From positions 1 to 64,000 of the forward strand of contig CATXDC010000011.1 of NCBI GenBank assembly GCA_958366985.1: a stretch of 64,000 bases of DNA. Direction: 5' to 3'. Source of the DNA: an uncultured Oscillospiraceae bacterium. Lineage in GTDB: Bacteria; Bacillota; Clostridia; Oscillospirales; Acutalibacteraceae. The translations under genes and the position numbers were made by a program. Shown here one piece after another: positions 7,948 through 15,401 of this stretch (the stretch's first letter is position 1; every line of letters begins with the position of its first letter). The notes under the pieces are model-generated. The model saw only the letters and a program-made list of their open reading frames with translations. It did not search any database and was not told the origin of the DNA.

Positions 7948-9174
7948 ATGACGATGGATATAAACAAGGCAAAAGAAATTGTTGTTATGGCAGGCAAAAA
8001 GCTTGTTGAGTCAGGTCTTATTGCAAGAACCTGGGGTAACGTCAGCTGCCGTGTAAGTGACACTCAGTTTGTAATCACCCCCAGCGGAAGAGCTTATGAA
8101 ACCCTTACCCCCGAAGAAATCGTACTTGTAAACATCAGCGATTTAAGCTATGAGGGAGATATCAAACCCTCTTCTGAAAAAGGAATCCACGCTGAGGCTT
8201 ACAAACACAGACATGATGTCAATTTTGTAATTCACACCCATCAGATAAATGCTTCTATCGTTAGCCCTCTCGGATTTGATATTTTTGATATTTCACCCGA
8301 AAGCGCTGAGATAATCGGCGGATATGTTCCCGTTGCTGCATACGGACTTCCCGGAACAGGAAAACTTCGCAAGGGTGTTGTTGCTGCTATTGAACGTGCT
8401 CCCGAAAGCAAAGCTGTAATCATGGCTCACCACGGCGCACTTTGCATGGGCAGTGATTATGACAACGCATTTGCAGTTGCATCCGAGCTTGAAAAAGTCT
8501 GCATGGATTACATTCTTAAAAAATACGAGCGTGTAACAGGTACTGTTGCAGAATCTTTTGCATCTGTTGGCGAGCTTATCGCATCAAGAAAGTCAAGCGG
8601 TCCCGAAGCTCCTGTTCTTACCCCCTATGACAGTGAGCGTGAAGGCGACGAGATGACTCTCTACAATGCAAAGGATGAAAAGCCCGTAGCAAAAATCCGT
8701 GTCGGCAGCGGCATGATTCTTGGCGACGGCGAGATGCCTGCTGAGGCGGAAATGCACAGAGCTATCTATTTAAAGCGTAAGGATGTAAACAGCATCGTAC
8801 ATTCAGTTGACAGAGACATCAAAACTGTTTCCACTTTCAACATGACTCTTAAGCCTCTCCTTGACGACTGTGCTCAGATTGCCGGCGCTACTGTAAAAAC
8901 TGCATTTTTCAGCCCCGACAATGCTGCCGCAGATGCAAAGAAGATAGTAAAGAAAATGCGTTCACGCAGTGCCGTTATGCTTAAAGACAACGGCGCACTT
9001 TGCTGCGGTCCGTCAAGATATGACGCTCAGGCTACAGAAATGGTAATGGATAAGGGCTGCAAAACATACCTCGGAGCAGCACTTTTCAATAAAATAAAGC
9101 CCATAAATCCCATCGAAACAAGACTTATGCGCTTTATCTACGTAACCAAATATTCTAAAAAAGCCGGTAAGTAA
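7948..9174 (+). CDS. Tandem class II aldolase/adducin-domain protein with a degenerate second domain
   Basis: A 408-aa protein made of two class II aldolase-like domains, where single-domain members are about 210-230 aa. Domain 1 (1-210) keeps the family pattern: GNVSCR 30-35, TPSG 44-47, the zinc ligands HTH at 96-98, and HHG at 161-163. Domain 2 (about 235-400) repeats the topology ('EAEMHRAIYLKRKDVNSIVHS', then 'MLKDNGALCCG'), but the HxH pair has become HSV and HHG has become DNG, so it probably does not bind zinc. Domain 1 could catalyse retro-aldol cleavage of a sugar phosphate (fuculose- or ribulose-phosphate type) or decarboxylation or epimerisation as in relatives. It follows the aminotransferase by 59 bases and is probably in the same transcript. 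A strong terminator follows. Confidence 0.85.
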   Translation: MTMDINKAKEIVVMAGKKLVESGLIARTWGNVSCRVSDTQFVITPSGRAYETLTPEEIVLVNISDLSYEGDIKPSSEKGIHAEAYKHRHDVNFVIHTHQINASIVSPLGFDIFDISPESAEIIGGYVPVAAYGLPGTGKLRKGVVAAIERAPESKAVIMAHHGALCMGSDYDNAFAVASELEKVCMDYILKKYERVTGTVAESFASVGELIASRKSSGPEAPVLTPYDSEREGDEMTLYNAKDEKPVAKIRVGSGMILGDGEMPAEAEMHRAIYLKRKDVNSIVHSVDRDIKTVSTFNMTLKPLLDDCAQIAGATVKTAFFSPDNAAADAKKIVKKMRSRSAVMLKDNGALCCGPSRYDAQATEMVMDKGCKTYLGAALFNKIKPINPIETRLMRFIYVTKYSKKAGK

Positions 9175-9209
9175 AGCGGTCAGTCTCCGACCGCATTACC
9201 CCCTATAAA

Positions 9210-9242
9210 GAGGACGCTGTAGTATACAGCGTCCTCTCTTTT
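9210..9242 (+). terminator. Intrinsic terminator after the aldolase gene
   Basis: A perfect 12-bp stem GAGGACGCTGTA / TACAGCGTCCTC with a 3-nt loop, followed by TCTTTTATTA. Confidence 0.88.
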
Positions 9243-9246
9243 ATTA

Positions 9247-9286
9247 GTAAAAAGCAGAAGGAGGAAAAATCTTCCTCCTTCTGCTT
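9247..9286 (-). terminator. Intrinsic terminator for the first TM2 gene
   Basis: A perfect 15-bp stem, AAGCAGAAGGAGGAA and its complement, with a five-base loop. Read on the minus strand it is followed by a T-run (TTTTTACTAA), 18 bases past the stop of the TM2 gene. Confidence 0.85.
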
Positions 9287-9303
9287 ACTTTTATTTTTGT
9301 GGT

Positions 9304-10185
9304 TTATTTTGATTTCTTCAAAACAGCGCCGTTATAAATCGCCCATGCAGCAGAACCTGCTATAAGCGATAATCCCACTGACATAAATACAGTCGCATCT
9401 TCACCCTGTATATCATTGATTGAACCCATGCCTGTAAATCTTACAATACAGACCATGATTCCCAAAAATGTCATGAGCAGATGTGCCGTACCCTGGGGAA
9501 GTCTGCCGAGATAAAAGTCATCTGCACCAAACATTCCGAAGAAAGCACAAATTCTCGGGACGGTTTTATCTTTCACATCTGTTTTGACGTTCTTTTCTTC
9601 TTTGTCTGTCACCGGATAAAGCTTTGTATGATTTACAAAAAACAGAATTACCAGCTCTCCCCATAAAGGTATCAGTTCAAGCAAACCACTTTTATCGATG
9701 GCAAAGTATGTAATGATCATTCCGATTAAAGTAACTGCAACAATAAAAAGCGTAATTTTGTAGCATATATGATTTTTTAAGTTTTTTACAAAAAACGCCA
9801 GCAATGCTATTCCGTTAAAAGCTATATAAGCCAGAGCTGCTGCTAAGTGAACTTTACTTTCCCAGCCCCAATCGTTTATGAGCACTACTATAACAGCCAT
9901 AAAAGGAGCTGCATAAAGGGATACAGTTCCTACCTTGCCTGTGTAGCCGAATTTACTGTAAATCTGAAAGATATTAATAAAAAATGCCGCACTGGTAAGA
10001 GTCCCCCATACTATAAATCCATAAGGATAATCGTATCCAATCCATGAAAGTGTGTTTTCAACAGCTGTGGGATTCCTGACAAATCCGAAAAGTATATTAT
10101 ATACCAGCGCCGTAAGCAGTATGGTAAACGATAATTTTCTACTATTTAAAATACTGTCACTATGTATTTGTGCAGTTTCAGCCAT
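9304..10185 (-). CDS. TM2-domain integral membrane protein, copy A
   Basis: A 293-aa membrane protein with about eight hydrophobic segments. The C-terminal third carries a TM2 domain: 'FGMFGADDFYLGRLPQG' (about residues 214-230) is the conserved GxDxFYLG turn preceding two transmembrane helices. The N-terminal 190 residues form further helices without a recognised family ('SWIGYDYPYGFIVWG'). It aligns end to end with the next gene, so the two are tandem duplicates. A GGGGAGAG ribosome site precedes the ATG. Function unknown; nothing in the sequence links it to the flanking sugar genes. Confidence 0.82.
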   Translation of the reverse strand: MAETAQIHSDSILNSRKLSFTILLTALVYNILFGFVRNPTAVENTLSWIGYDYPYGFIVWGTLTSAAFFINIFQIYSKFGYTGKVGTVSLYAAPFMAVIVVLINDWGWESKVHLAAALAYIAFNGIALLAFFVKNLKNHICYKITLFIVAVTLIGMIITYFAIDKSGLLELIPLWGELVILFFVNHTKLYPVTDKEEKNVKTDVKDKTVPRICAFFGMFGADDFYLGRLPQGTAHLLMTFLGIMVCIVRFTGMGSINDIQGEDATVFMSVGLSLIAGSAAWAIYNGAVLKKSK

Positions 10186-10343
10186 GATTCTCTCCCCTTT
10201 TCAAAGCCGCATTTTGCTCCATAACAGTTTACCAGATTATTTATACAAACAAAAGACAATTGTCGTAAATTTAATAAAATAGCCATAGTTTGTCGGAATA
10301 TCTCTTTATTCTGCTGTTCTTCCAGGATGTCTTTTTCAGCATT

Positions 10344-10371
10344 AAAGGCAGCTGTATAAACAGCTGCCTTT
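10344..10371 (-). terminator. Hairpin after the second TM2 gene, possible terminator
   Basis: A perfect 12-bp stem AAAGGCAGCTGT / ACAGCTGCCTTT with a four-base loop. The U-tract on the minus strand is short (TTTAAT), so termination would be weak. Confidence 0.55.
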
Positions 10372-10396
10372 AATTAAAATTTTGTGAGATTTAAAA

Positions 10397-11275
10397 TTAT
10401 TTCTCTTTTCTCAAAACCGCTCCGTTATAAATTGCCCATGCTGCTGAACCGCCAAGCACCGAAAGTCCCACTGCAAGGAACACAACGGCATTTTCTCCGC
10501 TTATATTATTTATAACTCCCATGCCGATAAATCTGTCAACACAAATCATTATTCCCACATATGTCATAAGCAAATGTCCCATACCCTGCGGGAGTCTGCC
10601 GAGATAAAAGTCATCTGCGCCGAACATTCCGAGACATGCTGCAAGTTTCGCCGCCTTTTTATTGTCTTTGGCTTTTGGAGCTGTTTCCTTTTTATCAATT
10701 ACAGGATAAAGCTCTGTGCAATTTATAAGGAATAAAAGCAGTAAAGCTATCCAGATCGGAATAAGCTCCAAAAGTCCGCTTTTGCCGACAGTCAGCAAAA
10801 CAACCAGCATACTCAAAAGCATAATCGCTACGCCGAAAGTTGTAAGCTTATAGCTGATGTGCTTTTTGAAATTATGAAGGAAGAATAGCAGTAATGCGGC
10901 GCCGTTAAGGGCAATAAATCCGATTGCTCCAATCCAGTGCACAACGTGCTCCCAACCCCAGTCGTTGACAAATATAACCGTACACGCCATAAAAGGAGCA
11001 GCATAGAGAGCGGCAGTGCCTATTTTTCCCGTATAACCGTATTTGCGGTAAATATGTAAGATGTTTAAAAAGAACGCCGCAGCTGTAAGTCCTCCCCAAA
11101 CAAGAAAGCCTACGGGATGATCGTATCCAATCCATGAGATTGTATTATCCTCTCCCAGAGGATTTCGCAGACAGCCGAAAATAACATTGAAAATCAGAGC
11201 CATAAACAATACAGCAACTAATAATTTTTTGTTATCCAAAAGGCTTCCACTTTGTTTTTGCGGTAATTTTTCCAT
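10397..11275 (-). CDS. TM2-domain integral membrane protein, copy B
   Basis: A 292-aa paralogue of the adjacent membrane protein with the same layout: N-terminal helices with 'SWIGYDHPVGFLVWG', then a C-terminal TM2 domain with 'FGMFGADDFYLGRLPQG' and a matching tail 'GSAAWAIYNGAVL'. The N-terminal cytoplasmic leader and the loop before the TM2 domain (Lys-rich 'KAKDNKKAAK') are the most diverged parts. A GGGGGA ribosome site precedes the ATG. The two genes have separate ribosome sites and separate hairpins, so they may be independent transcripts. Function unknown. Confidence 0.82.
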   Translation of the reverse strand: MEKLPQKQSGSLLDNKKLLVAVLFMALIFNVIFGCLRNPLGEDNTISWIGYDHPVGFLVWGGLTAAAFFLNILHIYRKYGYTGKIGTAALYAAPFMACTVIFVNDWGWEHVVHWIGAIGFIALNGAALLLFFLHNFKKHISYKLTTFGVAIMLLSMLVVLLTVGKSGLLELIPIWIALLLLFLINCTELYPVIDKKETAPKAKDNKKAAKLAACLGMFGADDFYLGRLPQGMGHLLMTYVGIMICVDRFIGMGVINNISGENAVVFLAVGLSVLGGSAAWAIYNGAVLRKEK

Positions 11276-11378
11276 TTTTAATCCCCCAAACCTGTTAAAA
11301 TTACATCTTTCAATAATTTTAACAGAAAATTTGGGGGATTAAAAGAGATTTACTATTAAATTAATACCAAAAAAGAAA

Positions 11379-13592
11379 TTATTTTAGACCTTTTCCGGAT
11401 TTTTTGTTGTTTTTATAGGATTCAAGCTCGGCTCTGCGTATTTCTTCAAGACGCTTTACCTCTTCCATTTCACGGCGCTTCTTTTCATCGGCACGCTCTC
11501 TGGCAGCAGAATACTGTCCGGCAATTTCATCGTAATTTTTGTAATCCTCACACTGCTTTACCAGTCTGTACGCATCAAGATATACCATTGCCGCTCTTTC
11601 ATAGTGAGATTTCTCTCTTATTGCTTTATGTACAGCAGCCTTTCTGGCACGTTTTTCGGCAGCTGTAGTTTCGGGCATAGCATCCGCTGCAACAAGTTTT
11701 TCTCTATCGAAGGGGATTATTTCTCCGCCGTTATAATATCTCTTAGCCTTTTTAACGCACTTTCTGCACAGTTTTATAAGCTTTGCGCCTTTTCTGTGCA
11801 TATGTGGATTCTTGGAAATAAAGCTTTCAATTGCTTCGATTGTTCTGCCGTCGGTAATACCTTTAACTCCGACATCACAAATGACCTTTGCAAGCTCAAC
11901 TTCCTGCATCATTTCAGCAGAAGCGAATTTATTCATTTCGTTAAGCACGATTTTAGCAGAATTTATCTGAGCATTATGCTGTTTATTAAGGCGGCGTTTC
12001 TTACGGATTTCTTTTCTTTCACTGTAAGAAGCACCCTTCGGAACAGTCAGCTCCTTGCCTTCAGGAAGAAGAGGCTCTTCGGCAAGAGCTATGGAGTGAT
12101 GTATCATTTCTACTGTATCAGCAAGGGCATCATCAGTTATATCTCCGTTTGCATAATCCTCAAACAAAGCTCTGATTTTAAGAACCTTGATTATATCTCC
12201 GTGCTTTTGCTCTGTAAGATCATAGAAGAAATACGGTATTACATTAAGGAACGCACCTATTACGGAAGCGATTATAAGCACTTCAATAAGAGGTTCTCTT
12301 ACTGCGGCATCGTAGAGAACGGAATAATCTTCATGAAGACCCATTCTTTCATAAATAGCAGGCACTACAAAGCCTGTTCCCATGCCGATGACTCCGCCGA
12401 TAAGTCCGACAGTACTGAACATACCGTCTATTCTCTCGCCGCTTATGTACTGCTGATAGTCTTTCATATCCGCATCTATTGATGGGTTGTAAATATTTGC
12501 AAAGGCATTGAAAAATCCGTTGCAATAGGAAAGCACTACCAAAAGTATTATGTTTTTATAAAACGGAAGCAGCAAAAGCAGAAGAACAATATTCATAAGA
12601 TTGCAGAGAATAAGAAGATTTCGTTTTCCTATTTTCTTTATTATGAATGGAGCAAACATCATGGCAAACAATGCTGAATTGCCTATGATTGTAGTTACCA
12701 GTCCGTACTGAGCAAGATCCTCTTTAGGTCTTCCGTACATATATGTCCACTGGATTATAACTCCGGAAGCTCCCTCAAGGAATCCGATCCAACCGGCGCA
12801 GTTTTTAATCCAGAAATATTTATTCTTAGCTACCTTTACAATGGCATCAAAAAATCTTACATCGTTAATATGTGACTTTGCCTGGACAATGCGTTCTTTT
12901 GAATAATAAAATGCAAAGTATCCGATTATCAGTCCGAAAATACAGAAGGGCGGATAAACATAACGGTAAGTCTGAATACTGTCAAGTCCGCCTGTATAAG
13001 CTGCCAAAGCAGGTACAATAAGACCTGTTATACTCGGTGCAAGAGAAAGAATAATATTGGTTACTGAAATAATATTGGTTCTCTCCTGAGTATTGGGTGA
13101 AATAACCTGTAAGATATTTGTGTATGAATACTCATAAAATGGTGAGAACAGCTGAATTGCGTTATAGCAAAGAAGTACTGCAACCATTTTCTGCCAATAA
13201 AGCATATTGTCATAAGGAAGATAAACAAACAAAATTGAAATCGCTACGGTAGGAATACCCATATAAAGCAGATATGGTCTGAATTTTCCGTATTTGGAAT
13301 TAGTATTGTCAAGAATATAGGCTCTTAAAGAAGTTATGGCAAATCCTAAAATAGTGGAAATGACCTGTAAAACCTGCAAATCCGTTGGTGCAATGCCTAT
13401 TGTAGAACCTACAAGAGCGTTTCCTGTGGAAAGCGCTATTGTACCTACAAGGGCAAGGGCAAACTTTACGCCCATTCCGCCGATTCCGTAACCTAAAATA
13501 TCTTTAATTGGAACATAATTACCGTATGCCGGAGTTTTCCAGTGCAGTCTTGCATCCTGAACAAATCCGGCCAATTTATTTGGCTTAGACAT
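11379..13592 (-). CDS. GPH-family symporter with a long C-terminal cytoplasmic extension
   Basis: A 737-aa protein. The first 480 or so residues are a 12-helix GPH/MFS transporter ('LDNTNSKYGKFRPYLLYMGIP' is the loop 2-3 signature). About 255 further residues are soluble and rich in Lys, Arg, Glu and Ala, with likely coiled coil near the end ('ERADEKKRREMEEVKRLEEIRRAELE'). Ordinary GPH symporters end near 450-500 aa, so the tail is an added module without a recognised domain. The start is placed at the second Met, because AAGGAG covers codons 2-3 of the longer reading frame. It is the last gene of the six-gene operon, 21 bases after the TIM-barrel gene, and is the obvious importer for that pathway. 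No clear terminator follows. Confidence 0.85.
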   Translation of the reverse strand: MSKPNKLAGFVQDARLHWKTPAYGNYVPIKDILGYGIGGMGVKFALALVGTIALSTGNALVGSTIGIAPTDLQVLQVISTILGFAITSLRAYILDNTNSKYGKFRPYLLYMGIPTVAISILFVYLPYDNMLYWQKMVAVLLCYNAIQLFSPFYEYSYTNILQVISPNTQERTNIISVTNIILSLAPSITGLIVPALAAYTGGLDSIQTYRYVYPPFCIFGLIIGYFAFYYSKERIVQAKSHINDVRFFDAIVKVAKNKYFWIKNCAGWIGFLEGASGVIIQWTYMYGRPKEDLAQYGLVTTIIGNSALFAMMFAPFIIKKIGKRNLLILCNLMNIVLLLLLLPFYKNIILLVVLSYCNGFFNAFANIYNPSIDADMKDYQQYISGERIDGMFSTVGLIGGVIGMGTGFVVPAIYERMGLHEDYSVLYDAAVREPLIEVLIIASVIGAFLNVIPYFFYDLTEQKHGDIIKVLKIRALFEDYANGDITDDALADTVEMIHHSIALAEEPLLPEGKELTVPKGASYSERKEIRKKRRLNKQHNAQINSAKIVLNEMNKFASAEMMQEVELAKVICDVGVKGITDGRTIEAIESFISKNPHMHRKGAKLIKLCRKCVKKAKRYYNGGEIIPFDREKLVAADAMPETTAAEKRARKAAVHKAIREKSHYERAAMVYLDAYRLVKQCEDYKNYDEIAGQYSAARERADEKKRREMEEVKRLEEIRRAELESYKNNKKSGKGLK

Positions 13593-13613
13593 ATTTTTCT
13601 CCTTCATTAAGTT

Positions 13614-14357
13614 TTAAAATATTTCCTTAAATACTTTTGCATCTTTGGCAAACTGTCGCACACTGTCGTTCTTAACAAACTCCATTATTGCACAGTGTTC
13701 TCCACAGGATACTCCGCTGAGAAGCTTTGAATACTCATTCCAAACCGATCTTCCCTTTTTAAGAGAATATCTTTTGCCCTTTAAATTCCAGTGGAACACA
13801 TGGACATTTGTTATATAAGGTAAAACAAGGTGCAGGTTCGCAATTTCCTCATCAGCTTTTCTTACGGGCTGCCAGTATGTACCGCAGTTTTCAGCTCCGG
13901 TCATTTTAAGAAGCTGGAGACAGGTTTCGGCAGTATCCGTAAGGGTTTTCTTGTGAAACTCAGTAGATACCTTTATTCCGCTTTGTGCAGCTATTTCACA
14001 TACAGAAGCGAAATTTTCCGCTAAACTTTTCCTTTCGTCCTCTGTTGTTTCAGCTGAGCCCTTATTTCCTGCCCATACTCTTATAGTAGGAGCTTCGAGG
14101 GCTGCGGCAGTTTCACATACCTTTTTAAAGTTTTCTGCATCCTCAGCAAGATTAAAATAGCTTCCGTAAGAAAATACCTTTAATCCGGCTTCTCTTGTCA
14201 TACGGCTTATTTCTTCGGCTCTTTTTAGATCACCCGGTACGGCGTGAACATCTCCGCCCCACTCTATGCCGTCGAGACCGTTTTCCGCAGCAATGGATAT
14301 AATCTCTTCACAGGTGAGCTTTCTGAACGTTACTGACGTAAGTCCTTTTAAAAACAT
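13614..14357 (-). CDS. Sugar phosphate isomerase/epimerase-type TIM-barrel protein
   Basis: A 247-aa protein of the AP-endonuclease-2/xylose-isomerase-like TIM-barrel superfamily. Family hallmarks are 'GLDGIEWGGDVH' (Glu and His ligands on early strands), 'GIKVSTEFHKKTL' (strand-5 Glu/His) and 'CAIMEFVKND' (last-strand Glu), which are the positions of the divalent-metal ligands. Members interconvert keto sugars or dehydrate inosose-type compounds. The chosen start has AAGGAGAA nine bases upstream; an in-frame start 33 bases further up would overlap the preceding gene and lacks a site. It lies in the operon between the 2-hydroxyacid dehydrogenase and the GPH symporter. Confidence 0.83.
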   Translation of the reverse strand: MFLKGLTSVTFRKLTCEEIISIAAENGLDGIEWGGDVHAVPGDLKRAEEISRMTREAGLKVFSYGSYFNLAEDAENFKKVCETAAALEAPTIRVWAGNKGSAETTEDERKSLAENFASVCEIAAQSGIKVSTEFHKKTLTDTAETCLQLLKMTGAENCGTYWQPVRKADEEIANLHLVLPYITNVHVFHWNLKGKRYSLKKGRSVWNEYSKLLSGVSCGEHCAIMEFVKNDSVRQFAKDAKVFKEIF

Positions 14358-14373
14358 AAAAATTCTCCTTACA

Positions 14374-15375
14374 CTACGCCATTGTGGCAAGCATTTCTTT
14401 TTTTACTTCCCATTTCACTTCTTCACCGTTTTTAAAATTAACCGCCTGTTCTATCATATAATCCGCCATGCGCCAAATTTCATTGCCGCTGCTGCCGGCC
14501 ATATGTGGTGTGAGAATTATATTCTTTGTAAAGTTAAGAGGGCTGAAAAACTTCGGGGGCTCAGGCATTGTAACATCAAGAAGCGCAAGACGGCCTTTCT
14601 CTTTACGCATTGCCCTTACAAGATCCTTTTCCACAACCTGGGCTCCTCTGCCCGTATTTATAAATACCCCTTTGGGCTTCATTCTGTCAAAGCAGTCCTT
14701 ATTGAGCATACCCTTTGTCTGCTCGTTATTGGCAAGGTGATTGCTTATAACATCGCATGTTTCAAAAAGTGTTTTAAGATCTGTTTTAGTAACTCCAAGC
14801 TCTTTAGCTCTTTCATCGGAAAGGAACGGATCAAAAACATATACCTTTACATCGAGGGCTTTCAGCTTTTCTGCCACCATGGAGCCTATCATTCCGGCAC
14901 CGATAAGACCTACATTAATATCGAAATTTCCGGGCATCCTGGAGAAATTGAGATAGGCAGTTCCCCTTGTCCATGAAGTTATTCTAGCACTTTTGAAAAA
15001 TCCCTTTGAGGCAAGAGTTATCTGTGCGAAAACATACTCAGCAACAGGAACAGCGTTTGCTGCCCATGCGGAGAAAACACGTACACCGCAGTCGAGAAAC
15101 TCTTTGGCAAAGCCCTGTACTGAACCTGCTGCATAAAACACGCCTTTAAGATTTGGAAAATATTCCTTTATCTGTTCTTCTGTAAGATGCGGCATTCCCC
15201 AGGTTGAAAAAATCACTTCCGCTTTCGAAAGCTCTTTTTTATATTTTTCAAGTTCCTTTGAAGTTACCACTTTTTCAAAAACTTCAAATTCCTTTTTTAC
15301 TTTTTCAAGTCTTCCGCCGCCGAAGGTCTTTTTTTCAAGCTGGGACGGATCATTGCACAGCAAAACAGCTTTCAC
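14374..15375 (-). CDS. D-isomer-specific 2-hydroxyacid dehydrogenase family oxidoreductase
   Basis: A 333-aa NAD(P)-dependent oxidoreductase. The Rossmann motif GAGMIG is at 159-164, and the catalytic triad of the family is intact: Arg243 (NTGRGA), Glu272 (PEPP) and His291 (TPHMAG). These are the features of phosphoglycerate/glyoxylate/hydroxypyruvate reductase relatives. The substrate is unknown; a keto or hydroxy-acid intermediate of the operon's pathway is likely. It starts with GTG behind AAGGAG (eight-base spacing). It is 26 bases downstream of the flavoprotein gene and 16 upstream of the TIM-barrel gene, so all are co-transcribed. Confidence 0.87.
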   Translation of the reverse strand: MKAVLLCNDPSQLEKKTFGGGRLEKVKKEFEVFEKVVTSKELEKYKKELSKAEVIFSTWGMPHLTEEQIKEYFPNLKGVFYAAGSVQGFAKEFLDCGVRVFSAWAANAVPVAEYVFAQITLASKGFFKSARITSWTRGTAYLNFSRMPGNFDINVGLIGAGMIGSMVAEKLKALDVKVYVFDPFLSDERAKELGVTKTDLKTLFETCDVISNHLANNEQTKGMLNKDCFDRMKPKGVFINTGRGAQVVEKDLVRAMRKEKGRLALLDVTMPEPPKFFSPLNFTKNIILTPHMAGSSGNEIWRMADYMIEQAVNFKNGEEVKWEVKKEMLATMA

Positions 15376-15401
15376 GCTTCTCGCTCCTTTTGTTATATGT
15401 A

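Noticed and set aside
11604..12482. A 292-aa plus-strand ORF inside the extended GPH symporter
   Set aside because: Low-complexity Phe/Cys/Ser-rich translation, a shadow of the minus-strand coding frame.
14266..14976. A 236-aa plus-strand ORF overlapping the 2-hydroxyacid dehydrogenase
   Set aside because: Antisense to a gene with all catalytic motifs; composition typical of shadow frames.
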